A DNA stretch of 64,000 nucleotides from an uncultured Acidobacteriota bacterium (GCA_937873515.1 CALMYB010000007.1:248001-312000); one strand, 5' to 3'. Positions 26,275 to 36,121 are shown, counted from the first letter of the stretch. Made by a program: numbers and translations. Notes: generated by a model not told the origin, from the sequence alone.

Positions 26275-29205
26275 ATGAAAATTGAGCGGTTAGATCAGAT
26301 CGAAGAGGTTTTTCACGCGGTGCTGGAAGTGCCGGTGGCCGACCGTGAGGCGGTGATCGCCGAACTCTGCGGATCGGATGCCGAACTCCGCCGCGAGGTC
26401 GAATCTCTCCTCGCACACGAGGACACACACGATAGTTTGCTCGACGCTCCGCCGGACGCACTCGCCGCCGAGATATTTCCGCAAATTGAACCGAATGATC
26501 TGACGGGCAAGACGATCAGCCATTACAAGATCACGAAGATCTTGGGCAGCGGCGGCATGGGTGAGGTCTATCTCGCTGAAGACGTAAAACTGCGTCGTAA
26601 GGTTGCTCTGAAAATCCTGCCGCTTCAATTCTCTGCCGACCGCGAACGCAAAAGCCGTTTTGAAAAGGAAGCCCAGGCGGTTTCCGCGCTCAATCATCCG
26701 AACATTATTACGATCTATGAGATCGAGGCAGCCGGAAGCCATAGCTTTATGGCGACCGAATATATCGACGGACAGACCTTACGCGAGCGGACGGCAGAAA
26801 AGGCATTCTCGTGGCAGGAAGCGGTCCGGATAGCCATTCAGGTCGCGAGTGCTCTCGAGTCCGCTCATTCGGTCGGCATTATCCACCGAGACATAAAGCC
26901 GGCCAACATAATGATCCGCCGTGACGGTATCGTTAAGGTATTGGACTTCGGCTTGGCAAAACTCACCGCGCCTGAATCCGGCGATTTTGATACGCGCGAC
27001 CTTACCGCGCCGAACCGCGTGATGGGCACTCTTAATTATATGTCGCCGGAGCAGGCTCTCGGCGAAATGATCGACGCCCGAACGGATATCTATAGTTTCG
27101 GTGTAGTGCTCTTCGAAATGCTGACTGGCCGTCTGCCTTCAAGTGGCGACGATCGATCGACGGGCAGTAGGCCCCTGACTGGCGCCGACGAACTAAACGA
27201 AGCGGTCCCGGCAACCTTGAGCCAGATCGTCAAGCATGCACTTAAGAAGGATCGTAACGAACGCTACCAGACCTTTGCGGATCTGCGCACCGATCTGAAG
27301 AGCCTCCTTCGCGATTCTCAAACCGATGGATTCGACTTTGACTTCACGGACGAGACCGTTCTGCAGACCGATCCGAACAAAAGCATCCACGCGACCGGAT
27401 CGGGCAGCAAGTCGACTCAAAGAGCCGGAAGGTCGGCAGTTTGGGTGATCGCGCCTCTTTTGATAGCCGTTTTGGCCGTTGGCGTTTACTGGACGTATTT
27501 TTATGGCCGGAGCGGTTCGGCAGTCGGCCATTTTCAATCGATAAAACTCGACGCCTTGACGGCTCACGGATCTGCCACATCGGTAGCAATTTCGCCGGAC
27601 GGGAAATACATCGCCTACGCCAAGAACGAGGACGACGGAAGGCATAGCCTTTGGCTTCGGCAAACTGCGAGTGCGGGCGATACACAGATCGTGCCGCCGG
27701 GGTCGGCTGAATATCAGTTCTTGAAATTTTCGCAGGACGGCAATTCTTTGTATTCCGTTGCATCCGAGGGCGAAGACCAACCGCGTTCGCTGTATCAGAT
27801 GACGACCTTAGGTCGAAACCGACGCCGTATCATCAGCGGTGTTGACAGCCAGATCTCGTTCTCGCCTGCGGGAACTGAGCTTACGTTCATCAGAGTTGCG
27901 GACGGTATCAGCTCGATTCTCATCGCTGACCTCCAAGGCGGGAACGAACGGACGGTAGCAACGCGCAAATACCCGGAGGTCTATGGAGACGAGATCTCGT
28001 GGTCGCCTGACGGCCGTCTTATAGCAGTTCCGACACTGACCCGCGGCGCAACATACGCGGGCGGAATGGCGGTCGTCGATGTCGCGACTGGTGTCGAGAC
28101 GCGCATTCCGCTAAAAGAAGAAAAGCTGCTACGCATCAGCCAACTAGCATGGACGAGCGATGGTAAGGGCATCATCTATACGCCCTACGCTGCCGACATG
28201 GGACAGCGTTACCAGATACGATACGCGTCGTATCCGTCGGGCGAGGTTCAAAATATAACGAACGATCTTTCCAGTTACGAGGATTTCAGTCTCACGGCCG
28301 ATTCGGAAACGATGGTCGCGATCCAGCGGGAATATTCGATGGGCATCTGGCTGACAGCTGAGAATGATCCAAAGACTGCCACGCCGATCACTTCCAAGAC
28401 CGCCGCGGACGACGGCGAGAGGGGAATCTCGTGGACGAGCGACGGCAAGATCGTGTTCGTCTCGAGCGAAGGCGGTGCGCAGAATATCTGGCGAATGGAT
28501 GCCGACGGCAGTAACCCAAAGCCGCTAACGACGGACTATTCCTTCGGCAAGATCCTGCCTACGCTCTCGATCGGCGGTGACTTGATAACCTTTTTAGGCC
28601 GAGCCGTAGATCCCGCGACCAAAGAACTGGTTTCGGGCAACACATTTTCCCAGATGGACTCTGAAGGACACAATTTGCGGCAGGTCGTGGACGATCCCAA
28701 TTGTGCGTTCGCCCCGGCTTCGGCAAATAAGGAATGGGTGGTCTATACGAGCAGGGCTGACGGCATTTTTCGTATCTGGAAGGCACCGCTTGCCGGTGGC
28801 GCTGCCGTAAAGCTGACCGATGTCGATTCGACCTCGCCTGCGATCTCTCGAGATGGGACAATGATCGCGTATTTTCTTACCGAGAAAGGCAAACCTGAAC
28901 GGGTCGGAATTATTTCGATCGACGGCGGAACACCGATACGAACCGTTGAATTACCGACTACCGCAAGTATAAATGCTGGTATTGCGTGGAACAGGGCGGG
29001 GAACGGTATACTTTTCGTCAATACGCTTGGCACGACCTCAAACATCTGGGTACAGCCGATAAATGGCTCCAAACCGACGCCGTTGACCGCTTTCAAAGAA
29101 TTTCAGATCGCCGCCTTCGCCCTCAATTCGCAAGGCAGCCGCCTCGCGATCGCCCGCGGCTCGCGCAATCGCGACGTTGTGTTGATAAAAAATATCCGCA
29201 AATAA
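26275..29205 (+). CDS. Ser/Thr protein kinase with periplasmic beta-propeller
   Basis: 976 residues. Residues 1-70 are an acidic helical lead-in found in kinases of this type. A full Hanks-type kinase occupies about 85-350: GSGGMGEVYLAED, VALKIL lysine, HRDIKPANIM (about 204), DFGLAKL (about 224) and MSPEQALG. One membrane helix (WVIAPLLIAVLAVGVYW, about 390) leads to a TolB/PD40-type propeller with repeated IAVSPDGKYIAY-like blades to the C-terminus. Likely a receptor kinase sensing outside the inner membrane. It directly follows the ECF sigma gene and precedes the zinc-ribbon/TPR genes, its probable signalling partners. Confidence 0.93.
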   Translation: MKIERLDQIEEVFHAVLEVPVADREAVIAELCGSDAELRREVESLLAHEDTHDSLLDAPPDALAAEIFPQIEPNDLTGKTISHYKITKILGSGGMGEVYLAEDVKLRRKVALKILPLQFSADRERKSRFEKEAQAVSALNHPNIITIYEIEAAGSHSFMATEYIDGQTLRERTAEKAFSWQEAVRIAIQVASALESAHSVGIIHRDIKPANIMIRRDGIVKVLDFGLAKLTAPESGDFDTRDLTAPNRVMGTLNYMSPEQALGEMIDARTDIYSFGVVLFEMLTGRLPSSGDDRSTGSRPLTGADELNEAVPATLSQIVKHALKKDRNERYQTFADLRTDLKSLLRDSQTDGFDFDFTDETVLQTDPNKSIHATGSGSKSTQRAGRSAVWVIAPLLIAVLAVGVYWTYFYGRSGSAVGHFQSIKLDALTAHGSATSVAISPDGKYIAYAKNEDDGRHSLWLRQTASAGDTQIVPPGSAEYQFLKFSQDGNSLYSVASEGEDQPRSLYQMTTLGRNRRRIISGVDSQISFSPAGTELTFIRVADGISSILIADLQGGNERTVATRKYPEVYGDEISWSPDGRLIAVPTLTRGATYAGGMAVVDVATGVETRIPLKEEKLLRISQLAWTSDGKGIIYTPYAADMGQRYQIRYASYPSGEVQNITNDLSSYEDFSLTADSETMVAIQREYSMGIWLTAENDPKTATPITSKTAADDGERGISWTSDGKIVFVSSEGGAQNIWRMDADGSNPKPLTTDYSFGKILPTLSIGGDLITFLGRAVDPATKELVSGNTFSQMDSEGHNLRQVVDDPNCAFAPASANKEWVVYTSRADGIFRIWKAPLAGGAAVKLTDVDSTSPAISRDGTMIAYFLTEKGKPERVGIISIDGGTPIRTVELPTTASINAGIAWNRAGNGILFVNTLGTTSNIWVQPINGSKPTPLTAFKEFQIAAFALNSQGSRLAIARGSRNRDVVLIKNIRK

Positions 29206-29340
29206 AATAAAATATTGAGCCGAGAACGGTAGTATAATTTCTCGTTTTGATCGACTTCGTCCGTGAGCTGCAAGTTTCAAATAGAAACTCGGAGATTTCC
29301 CGAATGCACGGCGAGCAGATCATTCGACGATGCAAATTTT

Positions 29341-31131
29341 ATGAAACGATGCCCGGAATGCAGGAGAGACTATTACAACGACAGCCTGTTCTACTGTCTT
29401 GACGATGGAAATGCGCTGCTCGAAGGCCCGGCAAGCGGATCGCGGTTCCCTGACGAACCCGCAACGGCGATCCTGTCAGAACCGGGAGCGGTAGCAACGG
29501 GGTTCGGGGATGGGGAAGAACCTCAAACCGCGATCCTGTCAGAACCGCCTGCATCAACCGGAGGCCAGGTCGATGGCGAGAATCCTACTCGGCCATTTAT
29601 TAAAACGACGGCGGCAGAGCCGCAAAAAAGTATTAGCGAGGCTTCTGAAAAGCAGAGTCTTTCCGTAAATAAGGCGGCAAAGCCGCTTCTTGCAGTCACA
29701 GTTCTTGCCTTGATAGTTCTCGGCGGTTTTTTTGGCTATCGATATTTCAACTCATCTACAAAACAGATCGACTCCATTGCTGTGATGCCGTTTGTGAATG
29801 AGAGCGGCAATGCGGATGTCGAATATCTATCGGATGGGATGACCGAGACCCTCATCAAGAGTCTTTCACAGATCCCTGATCTGAACGTAAGGCCGCGCTC
29901 GTCGGTGTTTCGTTACAAGGGAAAGGAAACCGATCCGCAGACCATCGGTAAAGAGTTGAATGTGCAGGCCATTCTCAATGGACGGATTATTCAGCGGGGA
30001 CAGGACATTTCGCTGTTCGTCGAGTTGATCGACATATCGCTCGACAAGGTGATTTGGAGCCAACAATATAATCGCAAACAATCCGATCTGGTAACACTAC
30101 AAAGCGACGTTGCGCGTGATGTTTTAAGCAATCTAAAAACTAAGCTTTCGGGCACGGACGAAGCAAAGGTGACCAAGACCTACACTACAAATCCAGAGGC
30201 ATACCAACTTTACCTGAAGGGAAATTATTATCGAACCAAATATAACAAAGATGGCTACAAGAAAGCGATCGAATACTACAAGCAAGCTATTGAATTGGAC
30301 CCGAATTATGCCATGGCCTATGTCGGTATAGGCGCTTCTTACTTCCTTGCGGCCGGCTGGTATTTGCCGCCAAATGAGGCGATGCCCCAGTCAAAAGATG
30401 CGGCTCTGAAAGCTCTCGACCTCGATGAGTCACTCGCTGAGGCCCATTCACTAATAGCAAGTTATGAAGTGTGGTATGGATGGAATTGGGAAAATGCGGA
30501 AAAAGAAGCGAAACGGGCGATAGAGTTAAACCCAAAAGTTGGACATGATCAGTATAGTTACTACTTGGCTGCAATGGGTCGAATGGATCGATCTATCGAG
30601 GAAATGGAACTATATCAAAGCCTTTTTCCGCTAGACCTTGTAGCCAATAGCAGTCTCGCAAATATGTATCTCTATGGCGGACAAACTGAGAAAGCCATTG
30701 AGCAGGCCCGCAAGACCATTGAACTCGATCAAAACTACGCCCCCGGCTACAAGGCTTTAGGGCTGGCTTATGCTCGGAAGCAAATGTACCCGGAAGCCAT
30801 AGCATCGCTCGAAAAGGCTTACTCTTTGGATACTACGCCTGAGCTAATGGGATACGAAGGCTACGTTTATGCAGCGGCCGGGAAAAAGGTGGAGGCACTC
30901 AGGATCGCCGAAGAGTTGCAAAGCACGTTTAGTAAGTTTGCACCTGACTACAATATTGCGGGGATCTACGCCAAACTGAATGACAACGAAAAGGCATTTG
31001 AGTGGATCAACAAGGCAATAGATCACCGAGCAGGACCGATTGCCTTTGTTAAGGTTGATCCGCTTTTCGATAATATTCGCAGCGATGCGAGATACAAGGA
31101 CGTATTGAAGCGGATGAACCTGCCCGAATAG
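29341..31131 (+). CDS. Zinc-ribbon, TolB-like (FlgO-type) and TPR membrane protein
   Basis: 596 residues from the ATG at 29341, chosen because the protein family starts MKRCPECRRDYY. Order: zinc-ribbon-like box (CPEC...FYC) at 4-22; a disordered linker with two TAILSEP motifs; one membrane helix (LLAVTVLALIVLGGFFGY, about 118-136); a FlgO/TolB N-terminal-like domain (SIAVMPFVNESGNADVEYLS, about 140-265); then TPRs to the end. The 63-base stretch for SEPGAVATGFGDGEEPQTAI is absent from the truncated paralog at 23372. It lies 135 bases after the kinase; the linker threonines could be kinase targets (speculative). The same kind of protein is encoded 4 bases downstream. Confidence 0.88.
   Translation: MKRCPECRRDYYNDSLFYCLDDGNALLEGPASGSRFPDEPATAILSEPGAVATGFGDGEEPQTAILSEPPASTGGQVDGENPTRPFIKTTAAEPQKSISEASEKQSLSVNKAAKPLLAVTVLALIVLGGFFGYRYFNSSTKQIDSIAVMPFVNESGNADVEYLSDGMTETLIKSLSQIPDLNVRPRSSVFRYKGKETDPQTIGKELNVQAILNGRIIQRGQDISLFVELIDISLDKVIWSQQYNRKQSDLVTLQSDVARDVLSNLKTKLSGTDEAKVTKTYTTNPEAYQLYLKGNYYRTKYNKDGYKKAIEYYKQAIELDPNYAMAYVGIGASYFLAAGWYLPPNEAMPQSKDAALKALDLDESLAEAHSLIASYEVWYGWNWENAEKEAKRAIELNPKVGHDQYSYYLAAMGRMDRSIEEMELYQSLFPLDLVANSSLANMYLYGGQTEKAIEQARKTIELDQNYAPGYKALGLAYARKQMYPEAIASLEKAYSLDTTPELMGYEGYVYAAAGKKVEALRIAEELQSTFSKFAPDYNIAGIYAKLNDNEKAFEWINKAIDHRAGPIAFVKVDPLFDNIRSDARYKDVLKRMNLPE
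29477..29539. repeat. 63-base in-frame segment with repeat motif TCAGAACCGGGAGCG
   Basis: The segment is bounded by two copies of GCGATCCTGTCAGAACCG (18 bases) and encodes 21 residues. Its head TCAGAACCGGGAGCG also occurs in preT at 43993. The truncated paralog has a single copy of the 18-base boundary at the same place, so either the full gene gained the segment or the paralog lost it. Confidence 0.8.
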
Positions 31132-31135
31132 GATT

Positions 31136-34024
31136 ATGAAGCGTTGCCCGGAATGCAGGCGAGATTATTTCGATGACAGTCTCTTCTACTGCCTTGAAGA
31201 TGGAACTGCGCTTGTCCAGGGATCGGTTCCGCGACCTGATGAGCCGCAGACGGCGATACTTCCGGGTATGGGTTCGAAGGATGGTGAACTTCGATTTGAG
31301 CCTCCGACGCAAGTCTTTGGTTCTAAGGACCTTACCTCCTCAGACACTCGCCGCAGCGAAGGTTTCTGGGTCGCATTGCTTCCGTTCAAGGTGCGTGGTG
31401 TCAATGCCGATCTGGAAGCGCTGGCGGAGGGCTTGTCCGAAGAGATCGTAACGGGCCTGTCGCGGTTCTCGTATCTTCGGGTGGTCGCACGAAGCTCAAC
31501 GCTCCGATTTGCAGGTGATCCGGGAGATGCTCGCGCTATCGGCAAGGATCTCGGGGCACGCTACGTTATGGAGGGCAACCTTCGGCAAGCCGGTTCACAG
31601 CTGCGTGTAATGGTGCAACTGGTGGACGCGAGCACGGGAGCACACGTGTGGGCTGAGACATACAACTGCGCCTTCAGCCCCGAAGCCGTATTCGATATCC
31701 AGGATGACCTAGTGCCGCGAATCGTCTCGACCGTTGCTGACTGGTATGGGGCGTTGCCGCATAGCATGAGCGAAGCGGTCCGCCGCAAGCCTGTCGACAC
31801 ACTCACGCCGGACGAAGCCGTGCTGCGCGGCTTTGGTTATTTCGAGCGTATCGCACCCGACGAACATGCCGTCGTTAGAACTATTCTGGAACGAGCGGTC
31901 GAACAGGCGCCGGGCAATGCGGACGCCTGGGCAATGCTGGCAATGCTGTACGGCGAAGAGCATCGGTTTGGTTTTAATCCGCTGCCTGATCCGCTTGGCC
32001 GCGCGCTCCAAGCAGCGCATCGCGCGGTCGAGACGGCTCCGGCGAATCATTTCGCCTGGCTTGCATTGGCACAAGCTCTTTACTTTCGCAAGGAATTCGA
32101 TGCCTTCCGCGATGCAGCCGAAAATGTGCTGAGGCTCAACCCGATGGATGGGGCCGCGGCCGAATATCTGGGCCACTTGTTCGCCTTTGGCGGTGAATGG
32201 GAACGCGGTTGTGCTCTCGCCGAGAAGGCACGGAGATTGAATCCTAATCACCCGGGCTGGTACTGGCATGTTCACTTTCTCGACGCGTTCCGCAAGGGCG
32301 AATACAGGGAAGCCCTTACCTTTATCAATAAGGACGGAGTTCGTCGCGGCGGCGCTGATCTGTTCAGGCAAACCCAGCTCGCAGCGGTTTACGGTCAGCT
32401 TGGCGAGCTTGAAACCGCGAACAAGGTTTTGAAAGAAGCCCTATCGATCGATCCAAACCTTGCAGACACCGTTCGCGACTCGCTTGAGAAATGGTACAGA
32501 CGCGAACTTGTTGCCCAACTGATTGATGGATTGCGAAAAGCCGGACTTGCGGTTGACGGCAAGGCGAGCACGCCTTCAGGCAAGAGCTCAGCCGAAATGA
32601 CCTCCTCGGCGGCGAAGGGTACTCATTCGGCGTCACAGCCGTCCAGGTCGATCGCCGTCCTGCCGTTTGCCCATCTGAGCAGCGATCCGGATAACGACTA
32701 TTTTTGCGACGGGCTGGCGGAAGAACTGTTGAACGCCTTATCGAAGATCGACGGGTTGAAGGTAGCGGCGCGGACCTCGGCCTTTTCCTTTAAGGGCAAG
32801 GGGGCCGAAGCCCGCGAGATCGGCAAAGCGCTCAACGTAAACTCCGTTCTCGAAGGCAGCGTGCGCAAGGCAGGCAACCGCATCCGCATCAGCGTGCAAT
32901 TGGTAAATGCAGCGGACGGTTATCAGCTTTGGTCGGAACGATATGACCGCGAGATGAGAGACATCTTCGACGTGCAGGACGAGATCGCTCTCGCTGTGGT
33001 CGATGCTTTGAAGATAAAGCTTCTCGGCGAGGATAAGGCCATGCTGTTGAAGCGGCATACACAAAGCCCTGAAGCCCTTGAATACTATTTAAGGGGCCTT
33101 TCGCATTTCAACAGGTGGACGCCGGGCGATTTTGAGAAAGCCATCGAGAACTTTGAGCGTGCTATCGCCATCGATCCCGAGTACGCATCGGCTTATGCAG
33201 CATTGGCGGATGCTTATACGGAGCTCCTGTTCTTTTCTTTTTCGGCGGGCGATGTGAGACAAAAGGCGAGAGACGCGGCCGAAAAGGCCTTAGAGTTCGA
33301 TGCGTCCCTCGCCGAAGCACATAACTCACTGGCGTTGATCAAGTTGTACTTCGATTGGGATTATCCGGCAGCCGAGGCCGAGTTCAAGCGCGCCATAGCT
33401 TTAAATCCGGGCAGTGCATCCGTGCGGATGTGGTATGGATGGTTTCTCGCCCTTATGGGACGATTTGATGAGGGTCTCGCCGAACTGCGGCGTGGGCACG
33501 AGCTGGATCCATTATCGCCGCCGAACCTTAACGCGATCGGTGTAGATCTTCACTGGGCCGGACAGACGAATCAGGCTATCGCGCAGTTTTTGGATGTGCT
33601 TGAGCTAATTCCGAGCTATCCGGTATCGCAAAGCTTCCTTGCCGAGGCGTATGTCCAGGCGGGCGATCTGGATTCGGCCATTGGGACCATCGAGGAGACC
33701 AAGCCCGAGGCGATGGACCCGCAGGCATTGGCTGTCGCAGGCTATGTCTATGCGAAAGCCGGGAAGCGTGAAAAAGCCCTCGCGATCCTGAATGAGTTTG
33801 AGCAGCGATCGACGCAGGGAAACGTTTCGGCCCTAAACTTCGCGCAGATCTATGCGTCGCTAGGTGATAACGAGCAGGCCTTTACCTGGCTCGACAAAGC
33901 GTTGGATGAGCGTGCGATCTGGCTGCCTTTCCTGAAAGTCGATGTTAAATTCGACACGCTGCGCTCCGATCCGCGGTTTCAGAGGCTGCTGCGGCAGGTT
34001 GGATTCGTCGATCAAAATGTATGA
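31136..34024 (+). CDS. Zinc-ribbon protein with two TolB-like/TPR halves
   Basis: 962 residues beginning MKRCPECRRDYFDDSLFYCL, the same zinc-ribbon-like box as its neighbour. After a short linker (PQTAIL) come a first FlgO/TolB-like domain (about 80-205) and TPRs (to about 470), then a second TolB-like domain (SIAVLPFAHLSSDPDNDYFC, about 505-625) and TPRs (to 962). So the sensor-plus-TPR module is doubled. Unlike its neighbour it shows no clear membrane helix, which puts it in the cytoplasm. Related modules are found attached to adenylate cyclases and transcription factors in other bacteria; neither is present. A 4-base gap from the previous gene indicates co-translation. Confidence 0.88.
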   Translation: MKRCPECRRDYFDDSLFYCLEDGTALVQGSVPRPDEPQTAILPGMGSKDGELRFEPPTQVFGSKDLTSSDTRRSEGFWVALLPFKVRGVNADLEALAEGLSEEIVTGLSRFSYLRVVARSSTLRFAGDPGDARAIGKDLGARYVMEGNLRQAGSQLRVMVQLVDASTGAHVWAETYNCAFSPEAVFDIQDDLVPRIVSTVADWYGALPHSMSEAVRRKPVDTLTPDEAVLRGFGYFERIAPDEHAVVRTILERAVEQAPGNADAWAMLAMLYGEEHRFGFNPLPDPLGRALQAAHRAVETAPANHFAWLALAQALYFRKEFDAFRDAAENVLRLNPMDGAAAEYLGHLFAFGGEWERGCALAEKARRLNPNHPGWYWHVHFLDAFRKGEYREALTFINKDGVRRGGADLFRQTQLAAVYGQLGELETANKVLKEALSIDPNLADTVRDSLEKWYRRELVAQLIDGLRKAGLAVDGKASTPSGKSSAEMTSSAAKGTHSASQPSRSIAVLPFAHLSSDPDNDYFCDGLAEELLNALSKIDGLKVAARTSAFSFKGKGAEAREIGKALNVNSVLEGSVRKAGNRIRISVQLVNAADGYQLWSERYDREMRDIFDVQDEIALAVVDALKIKLLGEDKAMLLKRHTQSPEALEYYLRGLSHFNRWTPGDFEKAIENFERAIAIDPEYASAYAALADAYTELLFFSFSAGDVRQKARDAAEKALEFDASLAEAHNSLALIKLYFDWDYPAAEAEFKRAIALNPGSASVRMWYGWFLALMGRFDEGLAELRRGHELDPLSPPNLNAIGVDLHWAGQTNQAIAQFLDVLELIPSYPVSQSFLAEAYVQAGDLDSAIGTIEETKPEAMDPQALAVAGYVYAKAGKREKALAILNEFEQRSTQGNVSALNFAQIYASLGDNEQAFTWLDKALDERAIWLPFLKVDVKFDTLRSDPRFQRLLRQVGFVDQNV

Positions 34025-34082
34025 GACGCGGTTAGAAGTGCCGCGGAAACATTGCAGGTGTCGGTGCGAAGTGAAGCTGCTC

Positions 34083-34253
34083 TCAACGGTCCTGGGCAGA
34101 GCTTTGCTGAGCGCAGTTCTGAAAGGAACGTTCGCAAGAAGGTGTATTGTCGAAGACGAATCCGACGATCTCGGCAACACTAAGATAGGCCAAGTAGCCT
34201 ATAAGAAAACAGGCAACGCAGACCGCTATCGCAAGTATAGTGTTTCCTTTCAT
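34083..34253 (-). CDS. Small single-pass membrane protein
   Basis: 56 residues, MKGNTILAIAVCVACFLIGY leading into a hydrophobic helix, then a short polar tail with two cysteines (NTPSCERSFQNC). A strong ribosome site (GGGAGGA, 7 bases before ATG on the minus strand) supports translation. A longer frame upstream lacks such a site. It lies antisense to nothing essential, between the signalling cluster and dihydropyrimidinase. Function unknown; lipobox-free, so likely an integral inner-membrane peptide. Confidence 0.6.
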   Translation of the reverse strand: MKGNTILAIAVCVACFLIGYLAYLSVAEIVGFVFDNTPSCERSFQNCAQQSSAQDR

Positions 34254-34399
34254 TTTGGCATCCTCCCGAATAAAAGCAGTTATCGAATGATTGCTTTGGG
34301 ATATGAAAATGGAAAAATGCCAAACTAACAAGCTATTTGACTCCAACATATCATATGGCCGAGCGAACTCAAAAGCTAAATCCGCCGGCGATCTTGATA

Positions 34400-34405
34400 T
34401 ATAAT
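34400..34405 (+). promoter_or_regulatory. Possible -10 box for dihydropyrimidinase
   Basis: TATAAT in CTTGATATATAATACC, 40 bases upstream of the ATG. No good -35 at 17 bases; assigned on the -10 alone. Confidence 0.35.
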
Positions 34406-34445
34406 ACCTTGGTCTAGCCTAACTGAAATTGAACTTGATCTTCCT

Positions 34446-35825
34446 ATGAGAACGCTAATTAAGAACGGGCGGGTCGTGACGGCGGTTGACGACTATGTTG
34501 CGGATATTTTTATCGATGGCGAAGTGGTGACGACGATCGGGAAGTCACTTGATATGGAAGCGGATGTTGTTATCGATGCGAGTGGGAAACTTGTGTTTCC
34601 GGGTGGGATCGATCCGCATACGCATATGGAATTGCCGTTCGGCGGGACGCATTCGAGCGACGACTTCTTTACCGGCACGCGAGCGGCGGCGTTTGGCGGA
34701 ACAACGACGATCATTGATTTCGCGGTCCAGACGAAAGGTGAATCAATGACGGCGGGCGTTGACGCGTGGCACAAAAAGGCCGACGGCAAAACGTGCATCG
34801 ATTACGGATTTCACCTGATCACGACCGATTTCGAGGACGGCGACGAAAAGGAGATGTATCGGCTGATGGACGAGGGCGTAACTTCGTTCAAGCTGTTCAT
34901 GGCGTATCCGGGAGTTTTCCTTGCGGATGATGCGACGATCTTTCGTGCGATGTCGGCGGCCGGAAAACGCGGCGGCCTTGTCTGTATGCACGCAGAGAAC
35001 GGCATCGTCATCAACGAGATCATCAAACGCTTTCTCGCCGAGGGCCGCACCGCTCCGAAATATCACGCCTTGACGCGCCCGACGATCGCCGAAGCCGAAG
35101 GCGTGCATCGTGCCATCGCTATCGCCGAGATGGCCGAGTCGCCGGTGTACATCGTTCATCTAAGCTGCACCGACGCGCTCAACCAAGTTCGTCAGGCGAG
35201 AGACCGCGGCATTCCCGCATTTGCCGAGACGTGTCCGCAGTATCTGTTTCATTCGATCGAAGATTACGGTGACGGTTTCGACGGTGCGAAGTATGTGATG
35301 ACGCCGCCTCTTCGCGAAAAGCACAATCACGCGGAACTCTGGAAAGGCCTCAAGATGGACGACCTTCAGGTGATATCGACCGACCATTGTCCGTTCTGTA
35401 TGAAGGAGCAAAAGGAACTGGGCGTTGGAGATTTTTCAAAGATCCCGAACGGCGCTCCAGGCGTTGAGAACCGAATGTCGCTGATCTACAACGGTGGTGT
35501 CGTCGAGAATCGCATTTCGCTCAATCGATTTGTCGAACTGACTTCGACGGCCGCGGCAAAGATGTTTGGCCTGTTCCCGAAGAAAGGCACGATCGCCGTC
35601 GGCTCCGATGCGGACATCGTCGTCTTCGACCCCGAAAAACAACACACTTTTGGCGTGGAGCATGAACATATGAACGTCGATTATTCGTCCTACGAAGGCT
35701 GGAGAGTGAAGGGCAAGGTAGAGACCGTGCTCTCACGCGGCCGCGTCGTTATCCAAAACGGCGAACACACCGGCAAACAAGGCGACGGGCAATTCCTCAA
35801 ACGTGGAACTTGTGTCAATATTTAG
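34446..35825 (+). CDS. hydA: Dihydropyrimidinase
   Basis: 459-residue cyclic amidohydrolase that opens dihydrouracil and dihydrothymine to N-carbamoyl-beta-amino acids. Metal ligands are visible: HTHMELPFGG near residue 58, the carbamylated Lys in TSFKLFMAYPG (about 149), His in VHLSCTDAL, and Asp in ISTDHCPFC (about 316). The NGAPGVENR segment near 340 typifies true dihydropyrimidinases/hydantoinases rather than allantoinase. It is step two of the reductive pathway whose first and third steps are encoded at 43.4-47.4 kb and 41.9 kb. It is separated from them by a toxin-like pair and unrelated genes. Confidence 0.93.
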   Translation: MRTLIKNGRVVTAVDDYVADIFIDGEVVTTIGKSLDMEADVVIDASGKLVFPGGIDPHTHMELPFGGTHSSDDFFTGTRAAAFGGTTTIIDFAVQTKGESMTAGVDAWHKKADGKTCIDYGFHLITTDFEDGDEKEMYRLMDEGVTSFKLFMAYPGVFLADDATIFRAMSAAGKRGGLVCMHAENGIVINEIIKRFLAEGRTAPKYHALTRPTIAEAEGVHRAIAIAEMAESPVYIVHLSCTDALNQVRQARDRGIPAFAETCPQYLFHSIEDYGDGFDGAKYVMTPPLREKHNHAELWKGLKMDDLQVISTDHCPFCMKEQKELGVGDFSKIPNGAPGVENRMSLIYNGGVVENRISLNRFVELTSTAAAKMFGLFPKKGTIAVGSDADIVVFDPEKQHTFGVEHEHMNVDYSSYEGWRVKGKVETVLSRGRVVIQNGEHTGKQGDGQFLKRGTCVNI

Positions 35826-35833
35826 CAGTGTCG

Positions 35834-36121
35834 ATGCTGTCCACAGACTTGAACGATCCTTCGGTCATTCCATATTTTCTTTGGGATGAGCCGATGACCG
35901 TCGCGCAGTTGAGACAACGGCTTTCTGCCGGCTACAGCAGCGAACGAATCCGGCTGTTAGGGAAGGTCTTGCGGGAAGCCCGCGACACGGATGTTTGGGC
36001 CTTTACGACACCGCTGGAAGTTCGTGCGAATTGGAACGAATTGACAAAACATCTTGGTCGCCGCCGTAAGTTTTGGGAGTTTCTTTTTGACTTTTGGGAG
36101 AAGGAAGGGCTTCTTGGCTAA
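35834..36121 (+). CDS. Small partner protein of AbiEii-like toxin
   Basis: 95 residues, no signal peptide, start at ATG 35834 (the longer frame overlaps hydA). Sequence PSVIPYFLWDEPMTV, then a helical region with KVLREARDTDVWAFT and a basic, aromatic C-terminus (HLGRRRKFWEFLFDFWEKEG). I do not place it firmly in a family; its look resembles small DUF6922-like proteins coded beside nucleotidyltransferase toxins. Its end overlaps the next gene by 8 bases, the typical antitoxin-then-toxin order, so antitoxin is a reasonable inference. Confidence 0.65.
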   Translation: MLSTDLNDPSVIPYFLWDEPMTVAQLRQRLSAGYSSERIRLLGKVLREARDTDVWAFTTPLEVRANWNELTKHLGRRRKFWEFLFDFWEKEGLLG

